NCBI RefSeq assembly: GCF_029975155.1
Contig: NZ_JARKPQ010000056.1
Coordinates: 1-62,520, forward strand
Direction of reading: 5' to 3'
Source of the DNA: Propionicimonas sp.
Lineage (GTDB): Bacteria > Actinomycetota > Actinomycetes > Propionibacteriales > Propionibacteriaceae
Length of the DNA stretch: 62,520 nucleotides
Below are positions 8,692 through 18,924 of this stretch, one piece after another. The position numbers were made by a program, and so were the translations under genes. The notes beneath the pieces are model-generated. The model made no database searches, was not told the DNA's origin, and saw only the letters and a list, made by a program, of their open reading frames with translations. Position 1 is the stretch's first letter. Each line of letters opens with the position of its first letter.

Positions 8692-8711
8692 CTGTCGCGA
8701 TCCGGCCACTC
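8692..8711 (+). repeat. Left copy of a 20-bp direct repeat around the DUF559 gene
   Basis: CTGTCGCGATCCGGCCACTC. It matches 9666-9685 with one difference. Confidence 0.6.
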
Positions 8712-8828
8712 CGCTCGTCCCGTCTGTCACCGGTGCCTCGTCCACAGGTTTGGGCGGCTCGATCGCGTCATCCACAGGTCGCGGATCCGCCTGACCGGAA
8801 TTGAGCGCTGTTGCCGAAGGTGAGAGGT

Positions 8829-9674
8829 GTGCGGATAGACGAACTCCTCGAAGCCTCCAGAATTCTCGTTCTGAAGGACCACCCCCGGTGCTCGCGGACC
8901 ATTCAGCGGGCGGCCGAGCACGGAGTGGTGGTGCCGATCCTGCCCGGCGTCTTCGTCCGTCCCGAACACGCAGACGACGTCGCGGCGCGGCTGCTCGCGG
9001 TGTCGGCGTGGTCGCCGGGCGCCGTCCACGGCCGGACGGCCGTCGCGCTGCTCTCCGGTGAGGCCGTTCCGATGCCGATCGAACTCCGCTCGCCGAACCG
9101 GACGGCGCCGGTGCGGTGGCTGAAGGTCACGCGTGGACACGTCCCCGGGGAGCACCGGAGGCGCTTTCGTGGCATCAGCACAGTGAGCGCCGAGTACGCC
9201 TGCCTCGAGGTCGCCGGCTCCGACCGTGGGGAGGCCGCTTTCGAGTTCCTGCGCCGGCGCCTGGTCACCCCGGCCGGATTGGCGGCGACGCTGCCCGCGT
9301 TCGACCACACCAGGGGCAACGCCGAGCGCAGGCGGATCGCACGCCAGGCCATCCGCAACCCGTGGTCGTTCGCGGAGGCACAGCTGCACGATCTGCTCCT
9401 GCGCGCCGGCGTGGACGGGTGGGTGGCCAACGAGCCGCTGTGGATCGGTGGGGTCCTGCTCTTCCCCGACATGTGGTTCCCCGAACACCGGCTGATCGTG
9501 GAGTTCGACGGCGAGGCCAGTCACACGAGCCATGAGCAGTTCGAGCGGGACCGGTGGCGCCAGAACACCATGGTGAAGGGCGAGCTCAGGGTGCTGCGGT
9601 TCACCTGGGCGATGCTGACCGAGCGACCGTACGAGGTGCTCGAGACGATCCTCTACATGCTGCGTCTGTCGTGA
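8829..9674 (+). CDS. AbiEi-antitoxin-like / DUF559 nuclease-fold protein
   Basis: 281 residues from GTG 8829, preceded by GAAGG; TTG 8811 and GTG 8820 are alternatives. The first about 60 residues look like the winged-helix AbiEi antitoxin-type N-domain (RTIQRAAEHGVVVPILPGVFVR). The C-terminal quarter (about residues 200-281) has the DUF559/Vsr-like restriction-endonuclease fold: FPDMWFPEHRLIVEFDGE supplies candidate Asp and Glu active-site residues, with an ERDRWRQNTMV helix after it. Such solitary genes are common and highly variable in actinobacteria; no cognate toxin or modification gene is adjacent. It separates tig from clpP1 and is bracketed by 20-bp direct repeats, which suggests insertion. 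Confidence 0.65.
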   Translation: MRIDELLEASRILVLKDHPRCSRTIQRAAEHGVVVPILPGVFVRPEHADDVAARLLAVSAWSPGAVHGRTAVALLSGEAVPMPIELRSPNRTAPVRWLKVTRGHVPGEHRRRFRGISTVSAEYACLEVAGSDRGEAAFEFLRRRLVTPAGLAATLPAFDHTRGNAERRRIARQAIRNPWSFAEAQLHDLLLRAGVDGWVANEPLWIGGVLLFPDMWFPEHRLIVEFDGEASHTSHEQFERDRWRQNTMVKGELRVLRFTWAMLTERPYEVLETILYMLRLS

Positions 9675-9685
9675 TCCGGCCACTC
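9666..9685 (+). repeat. Right copy of the 20-bp direct repeat around the DUF559 gene
   Basis: CTGTCGTGATCCGGCCACTC. It supplies the last codons and the TGA stop of the DUF559 gene. Confidence 0.6.
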
Positions 9686-9802
9686 GTGCTGGCGAATGTG
9701 ACGGCTGAGCACGTTGGGACGCGTAGAGGGGCAGAATCGCGTCAGGCGTGCGCCGTCAGCGAACAGGGCGGCCAACACGGCGGAAATGGCGGAGGGAGCG
9801 GG

Positions 9803-9808
9803 TAGGTT
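9803..9808 (+). promoter_or_regulatory. -10 element, leaderless start of clpP1
   Basis: TAGGTT, 7 nt before GTG 9816. This favours 9816 over the in-frame ATGs at 9786 and 9852, neither of which has a good ribosome site. Confidence 0.5.
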
Positions 9809-9815
9809 CGCCTGC

Positions 9816-10445
9816 GTGAACGAACATCGAGCCAAATCGCTGGGCCTGTCCATGGCCGCCGGTGCCAGCGGCATCGGGATGACCGACTCGGTCTACCAGT
9901 CCCTGCTGGCGAACCGGATCATCTTCCTCGGGTCCGAGGTGCGCGACGAGAACGCGAACGCCATCTGCGCGCAGATGCTGCTGCTGAACGCGGAGGATCC
10001 GCACAAGGACATCTACCTTTACATCAACAGCCCCGGCGGTTCGGTCGACTCCGGTATGGCGATCTACGACACCATGCAGTGGATCTCCAACGATGTCGCC
10101 ACCGTCGCGATGGGCCTGGCCGCCTCGATGGGCCAGTTCCTGCTGTCCGCGGGCGCGAAGGGCAAGCGGTTCGCGCTGCCGCACAGCCGGATCATGATGC
10201 ACCAGCCGTCCGGCGGGCTGGGCGGCACCGCGTCCGACATCCGCATCCAGGCCGAGCAGTCGCTGCACATCAAGAAGACGATGTCGGGCCTGATCGCCGA
10301 GCACACCGGGCAGACCGTCGAGCAGATCGAGAAGGACTCCGACCGCGACCGCTGGTTCACCGCAGAGCAGGCCCTCGAGTACGGCTTCATCGACCACGTC
10401 TACGAGCGCGCCGCCCAGATCAAGACCGACGCCCCGAACCAGTGA
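9816..10445 (+). CDS. clpP1: ATP-dependent Clp protease proteolytic subunit 1
   Basis: 209 residues from GTG 9816. ClpP serine protease: catalytic Ser in GLAASMGQF, His in [10 protein letters not shown], and Asp in the SDRDRWFT segment near the C-terminus. In actinobacteria ClpP1 and ClpP2 form a hetero-tetradecamer with two different rings that is fed by ClpX or ClpC. The gene is followed after 8 nt by clpP2. It is essential in mycobacteria; essentiality here is not known. Confidence 0.96.
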   Translation: MNEHRAKSLGLSMAAGASGIGMTDSVYQSLLANRIIFLGSEVRDENANAICAQMLLLNAEDPHKDIYLYINSPGGSVDSGMAIYDTMQWISNDVATVAMGLAASMGQFLLSAGAKGKRFALPHSRIMMHQPSGGLGGTASDIRIQAEQSLHIKKTMSGLIAEHTGQTVEQIEKDSDRDRWFTAEQALEYGFIDHVYERAAQIKTDAPNQ

Positions 10446-10453
10446 GGAACGAC

Positions 10454-11098
10454 ATGAGCACGATGCCTGTGGGTATCGCCCCGTCGGGGCCGAGCATGGA
10501 CTACTACATCCCCCAGTGGGAGGAGCGGACGTCCTACGGCGTCCGCCGGGTCGACCCGTACACCAAGCTGTTCGAGGACCGGATCATCTTCCTCGGCACC
10601 CCGATCAGCGACGACATCGCCAACGCCGTGATGGCCCAGCTGCTGTGCCTGCAGTCGATGGACCCGGAGCGTCCGATCAGCATGTACATCAACTCCCCGG
10701 GCGGCTCGTTCACCGCGCTGACCGCGATCTACGACACCATGCGCTACATCAAGCCGGACGTGCAGACCGTCTGCCTCGGTCAGGCCGCCTCCGCCGCAGC
10801 CGTGCTGCTCGCCGCGGGCACCAAGGGCAAGCGCCTCGCCCTGCCGAACAGCCGGATCCTGATCCACCAGCCGGCCACCGAGGGCGGCTACGGGCAGTCC
10901 TCCGACCTGGAGATCCAGGCGAGGGAGATCCTGCGGATCCGGTCGCTGATGGAGGGCATGCTCGCCGACAGCACGGGCCAGCCGGTGGACAAGATCAGCC
11001 TCGACATCGAGCGCGACAAGTACCTGACCGCCGAGGAGGCGGTCGAGTACGGCATCGTCGACGACATCCTCACCTCACTCAAGGACGCACCCCGCTGA
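10454..11098 (+). CDS. clpP2: ATP-dependent Clp protease proteolytic subunit 2
   Basis: 214 residues from ATG 10454, with GTGAGG upstream, so it is translated in one operon with clpP1. Catalytic Ser in GQAASAAAVLL, His in ILIHQPATEG, and Asp in ERDKYLTAEEAVEYG. The longer N-terminus (PSMDYYIPQWEERTSYG) is typical of actinobacterial ClpP2. It partners ClpP1 and ClpX. Confidence 0.96.
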   Translation: MSTMPVGIAPSGPSMDYYIPQWEERTSYGVRRVDPYTKLFEDRIIFLGTPISDDIANAVMAQLLCLQSMDPERPISMYINSPGGSFTALTAIYDTMRYIKPDVQTVCLGQAASAAAVLLAAGTKGKRLALPNSRILIHQPATEGGYGQSSDLEIQAREILRIRSLMEGMLADSTGQPVDKISLDIERDKYLTAEEAVEYGIVDDILTSLKDAPR

Positions 11099-11105
11099 TC
11101 CGGGA

Positions 11106-11138
11106 CCCGGCCATCCCGGCCCAGCGGGGATGGCCGGG
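11106..11138 (+). terminator. Hairpin between clpP2 and clpX
   Basis: A perfect 12-bp stem (CCCGGCCATCCC / GGGATGGCCGGG) with a 9-nt loop, starting 8 nt after the clpP2 stop. It is followed by a -10-like TAGGGT (11140-11145), so clpX may have its own promoter in addition to read-through. Confidence 0.6.
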
Positions 11139-11173
11139 TTAGGGTTGGCACCAAGACGGACGGAAGGCGCGAC

Positions 11174-12466
<1,293 letters not shown>

Positions 12467-12511
12467 GCGCCTTCACCGCCACCCCGGGTTCGACCGTAAC
12501 CCCGGGCCTCC

Positions 12512-12729
12512 TTCGTCATCCAGCCCGTCCGTCCCACCCGTTCGTCATCCCGCCCGTTCGTCATCCGGCCCCCTTCGTCACCTTGCCCCGTTCGTCGTCC
12601 CGACCCTCCTTCGTCGTCCCGACCCTCCTTCGTCATCCCGACCCTCCTTCGTCATCCCGGGCTTGACCCGGGATCCCGTGCCCCGCGTTGCCGGGTCGGT
12701 GCAGGGATCCCGGCGTTCGCCGGGATGAC
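12512..12729. repeat. Degenerate 16-19-bp tandem array leading into paired CCGGGATGAC hairpins
   Basis: Eight units beginning TTCGTCATCC (or TTCGTCGTCC) start at 12512, 12541, 12557, 12574, 12591, 12610, 12629 and 12648; the last three intervals are exactly 19 bp. The last unit runs into a GTCATCCCGGG...CCCGGGATCC hairpin. It is mirrored at 12705-12729 by GGATCCCGGC-GTTCG-CCGGGATGAC. The latter recurs at 34501-34525 with two differences. The array fills the 450-bp clpX-ptsH gap; no gene is seen there. Confidence 0.8.
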
Positions 12730-12916
12730 AGTTGGGGTGGTGAGGACCTCGCTGGGCGGGATGACGGTGCGGGCGGCGACGACATGGGTTGCCTGGATCA
12801 CGGGTGACGAGCATTGAATCGTTCATTGTGCTGATCGGGACGAGAAAGAGTCGCAGGCGGCGCCACGGTTATGCCATTGTGGGACCCGAGACAACGTCGC
12901 CTACGAAGGAGTCCTC

Positions 12917-13186
12917 ATGGCCACCCGTTCCGTCAGCATCGCCTCCTCGGTCGGTCTGCATGCCCGCCCCGCTTCCCTGTTCGTCCAGGCCGCGACCGCG
13001 ACCGGTCTGCCGGTGACGATCGCCAAGGAGGGGGGCAACCCCGTGGATGCGCGCAGCATCCTGATGGTGATGGCGCTGGGGGCCAAGCACGGCGAGACGG
13101 TCACCCTCTCCGCCGAGGGCGAGGGAGCGGACGCCGCGCTGGACTCGCTGGTCGAACTCCTGTCCCGCGACCTCGACGCGGAGTAG
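12917..13186 (+). CDS. ptsH: HPr phosphocarrier protein of the PTS
   Basis: 89 residues. The phosphorylatable His15 lies in GLHARPA. HPr accepts phosphate from enzyme I and passes it to sugar-specific EIIA domains. The regulatory-serine region reads DARSILMVMALGAKHG; Ser is present, but I cannot tell whether an HPr kinase exists. AGGAG precedes ATG 12917. The stop is 4 nt before ptsI, so the two are co-transcribed. No EIIA/EIIB is encoded beside it. Confidence 0.95.
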   Translation: MATRSVSIASSVGLHARPASLFVQAATATGLPVTIAKEGGNPVDARSILMVMALGAKHGETVTLSAEGEGADAALDSLVELLSRDLDAE

Positions 13187-13190
13187 TCCA

Positions 13191-14885
13191 GTGACCGCCG
13201 GCACGGACCTGCACTCCACGTTCCACGGCATCGGGGTCAGCGCCGGCACTGCTGTCGGACCCCTGGTGGTGGTGACCCCCGCTCCGACGGCGCCCGCCGA
13301 CGAGCCGCCCACGACGGACGCCGCCGCCGTGTCGGCGCAGGTGCGGAGCGTTCTGGAGGACGTCGCCAGCGGCCTGGACGCGCGCGCGGCCGTGGCGGGC
13401 GACCACGCCCGCCCGATCCTCGAAGCCGGCGCCATGATGGCTCGCGACCCCGGTCTGGCCATGGGCATCGACACCCAGCTGCAGGCCGGCAAGGGTCCCA
13501 CCAACGCCGTCACCGCCGCGGTGGAGGAGTACTGCGCGATGTTCGAGTCGCTCGGCGGCTACATGGCCGAACGGGTGACCGACCTGCGGGACGTCCGCGA
13601 CCGTACGGTCGCCCGGCTGCTGGGCCAGCCCGAGCCCGGCGTCCCGACGCTCAGTGAGCCGAGCATCCTGGCTGCCCACGATCTCGCTCCCGCCGAGACG
13701 GCGACCCTGACCACCGACACCTGCCTCGGCATCGTCACCGCCGCCGGCGGTCCCACCAGCCACACCGCGATCCTCGCGTCCCAACTGGGCATTCCCGCGG
13801 TCGTGCAGGCGGTCGGGATCCTCGACGTCCCCGCGGGCACGACGGTGGCCATCGACGGTGGGGTGGGGGAGATCACGGTGAACCCGTCCGCGCAGGAGAT
13901 CGGGCTCCTGGAGGAGCGGAAGCGGCGCCGCGCCGCCGCGCTGGCCGGGGGCACCGGCAAGGGCGCGACGAAGGACGGCTACCCGGTGGCCCTGCTGGCC
14001 AACATCGGCACCGCGGAGGACGCCCGCAAGGCTGCCAAGCAGCCCGTCGAGGGTGTCGGCCTGTTCCGGACCGAGTTCCTGTTCCTCGACCGCGACACCA
14101 TGCCGACCGTCGAGGAGCAGACCGCCACCTACACCGAGGTGTTCGAGGCGTTCGGCGACCGCCGGATCGTGGTCCGCACCCTGGACGCCGGCGCGGACAA
14201 GCCGCTGAAGTTCGCCGACCTCGGCCCCGAGGAGAACCCGGCCCTCGGCCGGCGCGGCATCCGACTCGGGATGATCCGCACCGACGTGATGGACGCCCAG
14301 CTGGAGGCGCTCGCCGCCGCGTACAAGGCGACCAACGCCGACGTCCGGGTGATGGCACCGATGATCGCCACCCAGGCGGAGGCGATGTGGTTCGCCGAGC
14401 GGGTGCGAGCGCTGGGGCTGCCGAAGGTCGGGATCATGATCGAGGTGCCGGCGGCGGCGATCCGCAGCCGGGGGATCCTCTACCACGTCGACTTCGCCTC
14501 GCTCGGCACCAACGACCTGCAGCAGTACACGATGGCCGCAGACCGGATGCAGGGCGAGCTGGCCGACCTGCTGAACCCGTGGGAGCCGGCCCTGCTGGAC
14601 GTGGTCGCGCTCGCCTGCGACGGCGGCCAGATGATGGGCAAGCCGATCGGCGTGTGCGGCGAGGCCGGGGGCGACCCCGCGCTGGCGCTGGTCCTGGCCG
14701 GGCTCGGCGTCTCGAGCCTGTCGATGGCGCCCGGCAAGGTGCCCGCCGTCCGCACGGCGCTGGGCCTGCACACGCTCACCCAGTGTCAGCAGATGGCAGC
14801 CGCGGCCCGAGCCGGCACCAACGCCGTCGAGGCGAAGGCGGCCGTCATGGCGATGGCCGACCCGATCCTCGGCGACCTGCTCTGA
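13191..14885 (+). CDS. ptsI: Phosphoenolpyruvate-protein phosphotransferase, PTS enzyme I
   Basis: 564 residues from GTG 13191. It uses PEP to phosphorylate HPr. The HPr-binding helical domain comes first, then the phosphohistidine domain with active His191 in GGPTSHTAILASQLGIPAV, then the PEP-binding TIM barrel with LFRTEFLF, GIMIEVPAAA and the signature DFASLGTNDLQQYTMAADR. It forms an operon with ptsH. A palindromic repeat of family A follows the stop by 8 nt and may act as terminator. Confidence 0.96.
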   Translation: MTAGTDLHSTFHGIGVSAGTAVGPLVVVTPAPTAPADEPPTTDAAAVSAQVRSVLEDVASGLDARAAVAGDHARPILEAGAMMARDPGLAMGIDTQLQAGKGPTNAVTAAVEEYCAMFESLGGYMAERVTDLRDVRDRTVARLLGQPEPGVPTLSEPSILAAHDLAPAETATLTTDTCLGIVTAAGGPTSHTAILASQLGIPAVVQAVGILDVPAGTTVAIDGGVGEITVNPSAQEIGLLEERKRRRAAALAGGTGKGATKDGYPVALLANIGTAEDARKAAKQPVEGVGLFRTEFLFLDRDTMPTVEEQTATYTEVFEAFGDRRIVVRTLDAGADKPLKFADLGPEENPALGRRGIRLGMIRTDVMDAQLEALAAAYKATNADVRVMAPMIATQAEAMWFAERVRALGLPKVGIMIEVPAAAIRSRGILYHVDFASLGTNDLQQYTMAADRMQGELADLLNPWEPALLDVVALACDGGQMMGKPIGVCGEAGGDPALALVLAGLGVSSLSMAPGKVPAVRTALGLHTLTQCQQMAAAARAGTNAVEAKAAVMAMADPILGDLL

Positions 14886-14892
14886 CCCGTTC

Positions 14893-14948
14893 GCCGAGGT
14901 GTCAGCGTCTCCACCGCCGATGACCGGCTGAGATTCTGACACCTCGGC
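14893..14948. repeat. Palindromic repeat family A, copy 1
   Basis: Perfect 13-bp arms GCCGAGGTGTCAG (14893-14905) and their complement (14936-14948), with an inner partial continuation. It lies between the convergent ptsI and septum-lipoprotein genes. Related copies are at 18067, 30590 and 39224. Confidence 0.8.
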
Positions 14949-14957
14949 AGGGGCGAT

Positions 14958-15428
14958 CTACCTGGCGGCATCCTTCAGCGTGCCGATGACACCGCCACCC
15001 GGGCTGCCGACGAGACAGACGACCTCGCGGTCGTTCGCCTGCGTCCAGGTCTCCTTGGTGGGCGTGAGCATGGTCAGCTCGAGCTTCGACTTGTTCGCTG
15101 CCACGCCGACGAAGCCGGCGAACGCGCGGTTGCACTCGTCCTCGGCCTGGTTGCGCACCGCGGCGGTGCCGGGGAAGTCCTCCCCGGTGAGCGTCGCGGT
15201 GGCGAACGCCTCCCAGTAGTGCGGCTCGGTGCAGGGCAGCAACGACAACTCGTCCGTGCTCTCACTGGGCAGCTTGCCCAGACAGTCACCCACGCGGACG
15301 GAGAACGTGTCGGTCGTCGCCGGCGCGGTCACCCGTCCGGCATCGTCGCGGACACCGGCCGCGCACCCGGCGAGGGCGAGCACCAGCACCACACCGGCAA
15401 CCGCGCGGCCCGCCCGCCGGTCGGCCAT
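14958..15428 (-). CDS. Septum-formation family lipoprotein
   Basis: 156 residues. Lipobox LALAGC places the lipidated cysteine at residue 22. The exported part matches the actinobacterial septum-formation domain: VRVGDCLGKL, LLPCTEPHYWEAFATATL, AEDECNRAFAGFVG, and a closing REVVCLVG; the paired cysteines probably form disulfides outside the cell. Its ATG overlaps the valS stop (TGATG), indicating translational coupling with the tRNA synthetase. The role in septation is by family name only. Confidence 0.8.
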   Translation of the reverse strand: MADRRAGRAVAGVVLVLALAGCAAGVRDDAGRVTAPATTDTFSVRVGDCLGKLPSESTDELSLLPCTEPHYWEAFATATLTGEDFPGTAAVRNQAEDECNRAFAGFVGVAANKSKLELTMLTPTKETWTQANDREVVCLVGSPGGGVIGTLKDAAR

Positions 15429-18016
15429 CAGCCCTCTGCCGGCGCCAGCTCGATGCTGACGTCGAGCGGCTCGCCGGTGGCCAGCCACTCGATCGGGCTG
15501 GTGATCCGGCCCACCGCGCGCAGGTCGTCCTCTGCGGCGAGCAGCCGGTTCAGGGCGTCCTCCGGCCCGGAGAGCACCGCCCGGGTCACCGGCGTCTTCA
15601 TCGAGACCTTCGCCTGCGACTTCGCTCCCCGGATGCCGATCAGGGCCGCGGCGACGTCGTCCAGCAGCACCGGATCGCCGCCATCGGACGCGAGGTCGCC
15701 GGGCACCGGCCAGCTCGCGTGGTGGATCGAGCCGGACCGCCACCACGACCACACCTCTTCGGTGACGAACGGCAGGAACGGCGCGAACAGCCGCAGCAGC
15801 ACGTCGAGGGCCTCCCGCAGCGCGGCGCGCGCCGAGTCGCTGCCGGCCGCCTCCTCGTCGCCGTACGCCCGCTCCTTGACCAGCTCCAGGTAGTCGTCGC
15901 AGAACTGCCAGAAGAACTTCTCCGCCGCCTCCAGTGCCGCCGAGTAGTCGTAGGCGTCGAAGGCCGCGGTGGCCTGCTCCACCACCCGGCTCAGCGCGGC
16001 GAGCATGGCCAGATCGACCGGCTCGGTCGGCAGCGCCCGGGACGGGGTGTCCGCCGCGATCCCGAGGATGAACTTGCTGGCGTTGAGGATCTTCATCGCC
16101 AGCCGGCGGCCGACCTTCATCTGGGTCTCGTCGAACGGCGAGTCCATGCCGGGACGGGCCATGGCCGCGCGCCAGCGGACCGCGTCCGAGCCGAACCGGT
16201 CGAGGATGTCGGTCGGCACCACCACGTTGCCCTTGGACTTGCTCATCTTCTTGCGGTCCGGGTCCACCACGAAGCCGGAGATGGCGGCCAGCCGCCACGG
16301 CAGCGTGCCGTGCTCGAAGTGCGATCGCACCACCCGGGAGAACAGCCAGGTGCGGATGATGTCGTGCGCCTGCGGGGCCATGTCCATCGGGAAGGTGAGC
16401 CGCCACAGCTCCTCGTCCCGCTCCCAGCCGCACGCGATCTGCGGGGTGAGCGACGAGGTGGCCCAGGTGTCCATCACGTCGGGGTCGCCGATGAAGCCGC
16501 CGGGCACGCCGCGCTGCTCCTCGGTGTAGCCGGGCGGGCACTGGCTGGACGGATCGACCGGCAGCGCCTCCTCGGCGGCCAGGATCGGGTGTGCGTAGTC
16601 GGGCTCGCCGTCGCCGTCGAGCGCGTACCAGACCGGGAACGGCACGCCGAAGAAGCGCTGGCGGCTGACCAGCCAGTCCCCGTTCAGCCCGTTCACCCAG
16701 TTCGCGTAGCGGTGGCGCATGTGGTCGGGCACCCAGACGAGCTCCTCGCCGCGGGCCAGCAGGGCATGCTTGAGGTCCTCGTCGCGGCCCCCGTTGCGGA
16801 TGTACCACTGCCGCGTCGAGACGATCTCCAGCGGCTTGTCGCCCTTCTCGTAGAAGTTGGCCATCCGCTGCGTGGGCTTCGGCTCGCCGTCCAGGTCGCC
16901 GGACGCGCGCAGCAGGCCCACCATCGCCTCCCGGGCACTGAAGGCGGTCTTGCCGGCCAGCTCCGCGTACGGCTCGGGGTTGGCCAGCCACTCGGGCGTC
17001 TCCGCGTGGAGCCGGCCGTCCCGTCCGATCACCGTGCGGGTGGGCAGGCGGAGTTCGCGCCACCACTGCACGTCGGTGAGGTCGCCGAAGGTGCAGCACA
17101 TCGCGATGCCGGCGCCCTTGTCGGGCTCCGCGGCCGGGTGGGGCAGCACCGGGATCTCCACGCCGAACACCGGCGAGGTCACCGTGGTGCCGAACAGCGG
17201 CTGGTAGCGCTCGTCGTCGGGATGGGCGATCAGCGCGCACACCGACACGATCAGCTCGGGACGGGTGGTCTCGATGTAGACCTTTCCACCGTCAGGGCGG
17301 TGGAAGGCCACCCGGTAGTAGTGGCCCGGGTAGTCCCGTGCCTCGAGCTCGGCCTGAGCGACGGCGGTCTGGAAGGTGATGTCCCACAGGGTCGGGGCCT
17401 CCGACAGGTAGGCCTCACCGCGCGCGAGGTTGCGCAGGAAGGCGCGCTGGGCCACGGTCTGGGACTCGTCCGAGATGGTGGCGTACAGCGACGTCCAGTC
17501 CACGCTCAGCCCCAGCGTGCGCCACAGGTTCTCGAACGCCTGCTCGTCCACGGCGGTGAGCTCGTGGCACAGCTCGACGAAGTTGCGCCGGCTGATCGGC
17601 ACCTGCCGCTTCGGGTCCGGCTTCTCCGGCGGGGTGAAGTCCGGGTCGTACGGCAGGGACGGGTCGCAGCGCACGCCGTAGTAGTTCTGGACACGGCGCT
17701 CGGTCGGCAGGCCGTTGTCGTCCCAGCCCATCGGGTAGAACACGTGCAAGCCGCGCATCCGCTGGTAGCGCGCGATCAGGTCGGTGTGGGTGTAGCTGAA
17801 CACGTGGCCCACGTGCAGCGAGCCTGAGACGGTCGGCGGCGGGGTGTCGATGCTGAACACCTGCGCGCGGCTCGCCGGGCGCACGAACGCGTAGGTGTCC
17901 TGGTCGCGCCAGGCTGCCGACCATTTCGCTTCCAGCCCCTCCAGCGCCGGGCGCTCGGGTACGCCGCCCGCGGCGGGAGTGGCTGCGGGCGTCGCGGTCC
18001 AGGGCTGTTCAGTCAT
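15428..18016 (-). CDS. valS: Valyl-tRNA synthetase, archaeal-like type
   Basis: 862 residues from ATG 18016. That start is preferred over ATG 18025 because TACGAT lies 7 nt ahead of it. It charges tRNA-Val. HIGH is present as [12 protein letters not shown] and KMSKS as KKMSKSKGN. The segment after HIGH reads [20 protein letters not shown], as in archaeal and rickettsial ValS, instead of the usual bacterial PGTDHAGIATQ. The C-terminal tRNA-binding coiled coil of canonical bacterial ValS is missing: the protein ends soon after the anticodon-binding domain. The editing (CP1) domain is present. Function is secure; the subtype assignment is from motifs only. Confidence 0.93.
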   Translation of the reverse strand: MTEQPWTATPAATPAAGGVPERPALEGLEAKWSAAWRDQDTYAFVRPASRAQVFSIDTPPPTVSGSLHVGHVFSYTHTDLIARYQRMRGLHVFYPMGWDDNGLPTERRVQNYYGVRCDPSLPYDPDFTPPEKPDPKRQVPISRRNFVELCHELTAVDEQAFENLWRTLGLSVDWTSLYATISDESQTVAQRAFLRNLARGEAYLSEAPTLWDITFQTAVAQAELEARDYPGHYYRVAFHRPDGGKVYIETTRPELIVSVCALIAHPDDERYQPLFGTTVTSPVFGVEIPVLPHPAAEPDKGAGIAMCCTFGDLTDVQWWRELRLPTRTVIGRDGRLHAETPEWLANPEPYAELAGKTAFSAREAMVGLLRASGDLDGEPKPTQRMANFYEKGDKPLEIVSTRQWYIRNGGRDEDLKHALLARGEELVWVPDHMRHRYANWVNGLNGDWLVSRQRFFGVPFPVWYALDGDGEPDYAHPILAAEEALPVDPSSQCPPGYTEEQRGVPGGFIGDPDVMDTWATSSLTPQIACGWERDEELWRLTFPMDMAPQAHDIIRTWLFSRVVRSHFEHGTLPWRLAAISGFVVDPDRKKMSKSKGNVVVPTDILDRFGSDAVRWRAAMARPGMDSPFDETQMKVGRRLAMKILNASKFILGIAADTPSRALPTEPVDLAMLAALSRVVEQATAAFDAYDYSAALEAAEKFFWQFCDDYLELVKERAYGDEEAAGSDSARAALREALDVLLRLFAPFLPFVTEEVWSWWRSGSIHHASWPVPGDLASDGGDPVLLDDVAAALIGIRGAKSQAKVSMKTPVTRAVLSGPEDALNRLLAAEDDLRAVGRITSPIEWLATGEPLDVSIELAPAEG

Positions 18017-18023
18017 GGGGTGC

Positions 18024-18029
18024 ATCGTA
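18024..18029 (-). promoter_or_regulatory. -10 element, leaderless start of valS
   Basis: TACGAT on the minus strand, 7 nt before ATG 18016. No T-box or other leader could therefore precede valS on this transcript. Confidence 0.45.
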
Positions 18030-18066
18030 GTGAGCGTCCGGGGTGAGTTCAGAATCCGCCACCCTG

Positions 18067-18123
18067 CGCCGACTGTCAGGACTTCCGCGCGCTCTAGCCG
18101 GGTGAGAGTCTGACAACTCGGCG
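18067..18123. repeat. Palindromic repeat family A, copy 2
   Basis: Arms CGCCGACTGTCAG (18067-18079) and CTGACAACTCGGCG (18110-18123) pair with a one-base bulge, and the inner part carries GAGAGT. It lies between valS and the upstream DsbA-like gene. Confidence 0.75.
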
Positions 18124-18135
18124 GGTGGGGTCGGG

Positions 18136-18903
18136 TCAGCCCTTGGCCGCGTCCTCGATGATCTGCTTGAGGTCGGCGCCGGACTTGCCGACGAACGCGG
18201 TGTTCGGGATCCGCTTGCCGTTGACGGTGATCACCGGGGCCTCGGTGAACCCCGCCTGCAGCGCCCGGTCCTCGACCTGCGCGACGAAGGGCGCGAGGTT
18301 CTGGTTGGCGTAGCAGGACCGGAACGCGGTGAGGTCGGCGTCCACGATGCCCACCTTGGCCGGGATGGTCTGCAGGAACAGCTGGTCGGTGTACGGCCCC
18401 TGGGGCGCGGCCTCCCAGATCGCGGTGTCGTACGCGGCGTAGGCGCCCACGACGTCCGCGCAGGCCGCGGCCAGCGCTGCCCGGTGGGACAGCCCCGTGG
18501 CGTCACCCCGGTCGAGGAACACCCGGGTGTGGTGCACGAGCTCGATCTCGTGGGTCTGGCCGAGCAGGTTCAGCGCCGTGCCGAAGCTCTGGTCGAACTG
18601 CAGGCACGAGGCGCACTGGTAGTCGGAGTACACCCCGACCACGGGCTTGCCGGGACTGGCGAGCACGACGATGCCGTCCTTGTCCGCCGTGGCGTTCGGC
18701 GGGTAGGGGACACCACCGGACGGGGACGCGGTCGGAGCCTGGTCCGCGCGCTGCGACTGCTGGACGAGCACCACCGCCATCACGCCGACCAGGATGGCCG
18801 CCAGCACGATCGAGCCGACGAGGATGATCCGGCGCAGCCGCGCCGAACGCTGGTTCGCCAACTGTGCTTCGCGCAGCCGTTGGCGCTGGCTCTCTCCGGG
18901 CAT
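18136..18903 (-). CDS. Membrane-anchored DsbA-like thioredoxin-fold protein
   Basis: 255 residues. A cytoplasmic N-terminus rich in Arg/Gln, one transmembrane helix (about residues 26-48), then an extracytoplasmic DsbA-type domain with active site [10 protein letters not shown] and the cis-Pro loop EAPVITVNG. Additional cysteines in AAACADVVG and RSCYANQN may form a second disulfide. Likely oxidises or isomerises exported proteins. TAGTCT is 7 nt before the ATG, so it probably has its own leaderless transcript. It is the last of three redox genes in the same direction. Confidence 0.85.
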   Translation of the reverse strand: MPGESQRQRLREAQLANQRSARLRRIILVGSIVLAAILVGVMAVVLVQQSQRADQAPTASPSGGVPYPPNATADKDGIVVLASPGKPVVGVYSDYQCASCLQFDQSFGTALNLLGQTHEIELVHHTRVFLDRGDATGLSHRAALAAACADVVGAYAAYDTAIWEAAPQGPYTDQLFLQTIPAKVGIVDADLTAFRSCYANQNLAPFVAQVEDRALQAGFTEAPVITVNGKRIPNTAFVGKSGADLKQIIEDAAKG

Positions 18904-18910
18904 GGGACCG

Positions 18911-18916
18911 AGACTA
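18911..18916 (-). promoter_or_regulatory. -10 element, leaderless start of the DsbA-like gene
   Basis: TAGTCT on the minus strand, 7 nt before ATG 18903. It falls in the 21-nt gap after the preceding dsbA-like gene. Confidence 0.45.
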
Positions 18917-18924
18917 GCCAGACC

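Noticed and set aside
8740..8790. DnaA boxes or a replication origin (two TCCACAGGT motifs before the DUF559 gene)
   Set aside because: Only two partial matches, no AT-rich unwinding region and no dnaA/dnaN/gyr genes nearby.
12512..12729. A CRISPR array
   Set aside because: Units are 16-19 bp and contiguous with no unique spacers, and no cas genes are nearby.
18010..18135. A T-box or other riboswitch ahead of valS
   Set aside because: The -10 element lies 7 nt before the start codon, leaving no leader; the palindrome there belongs to repeat family A.
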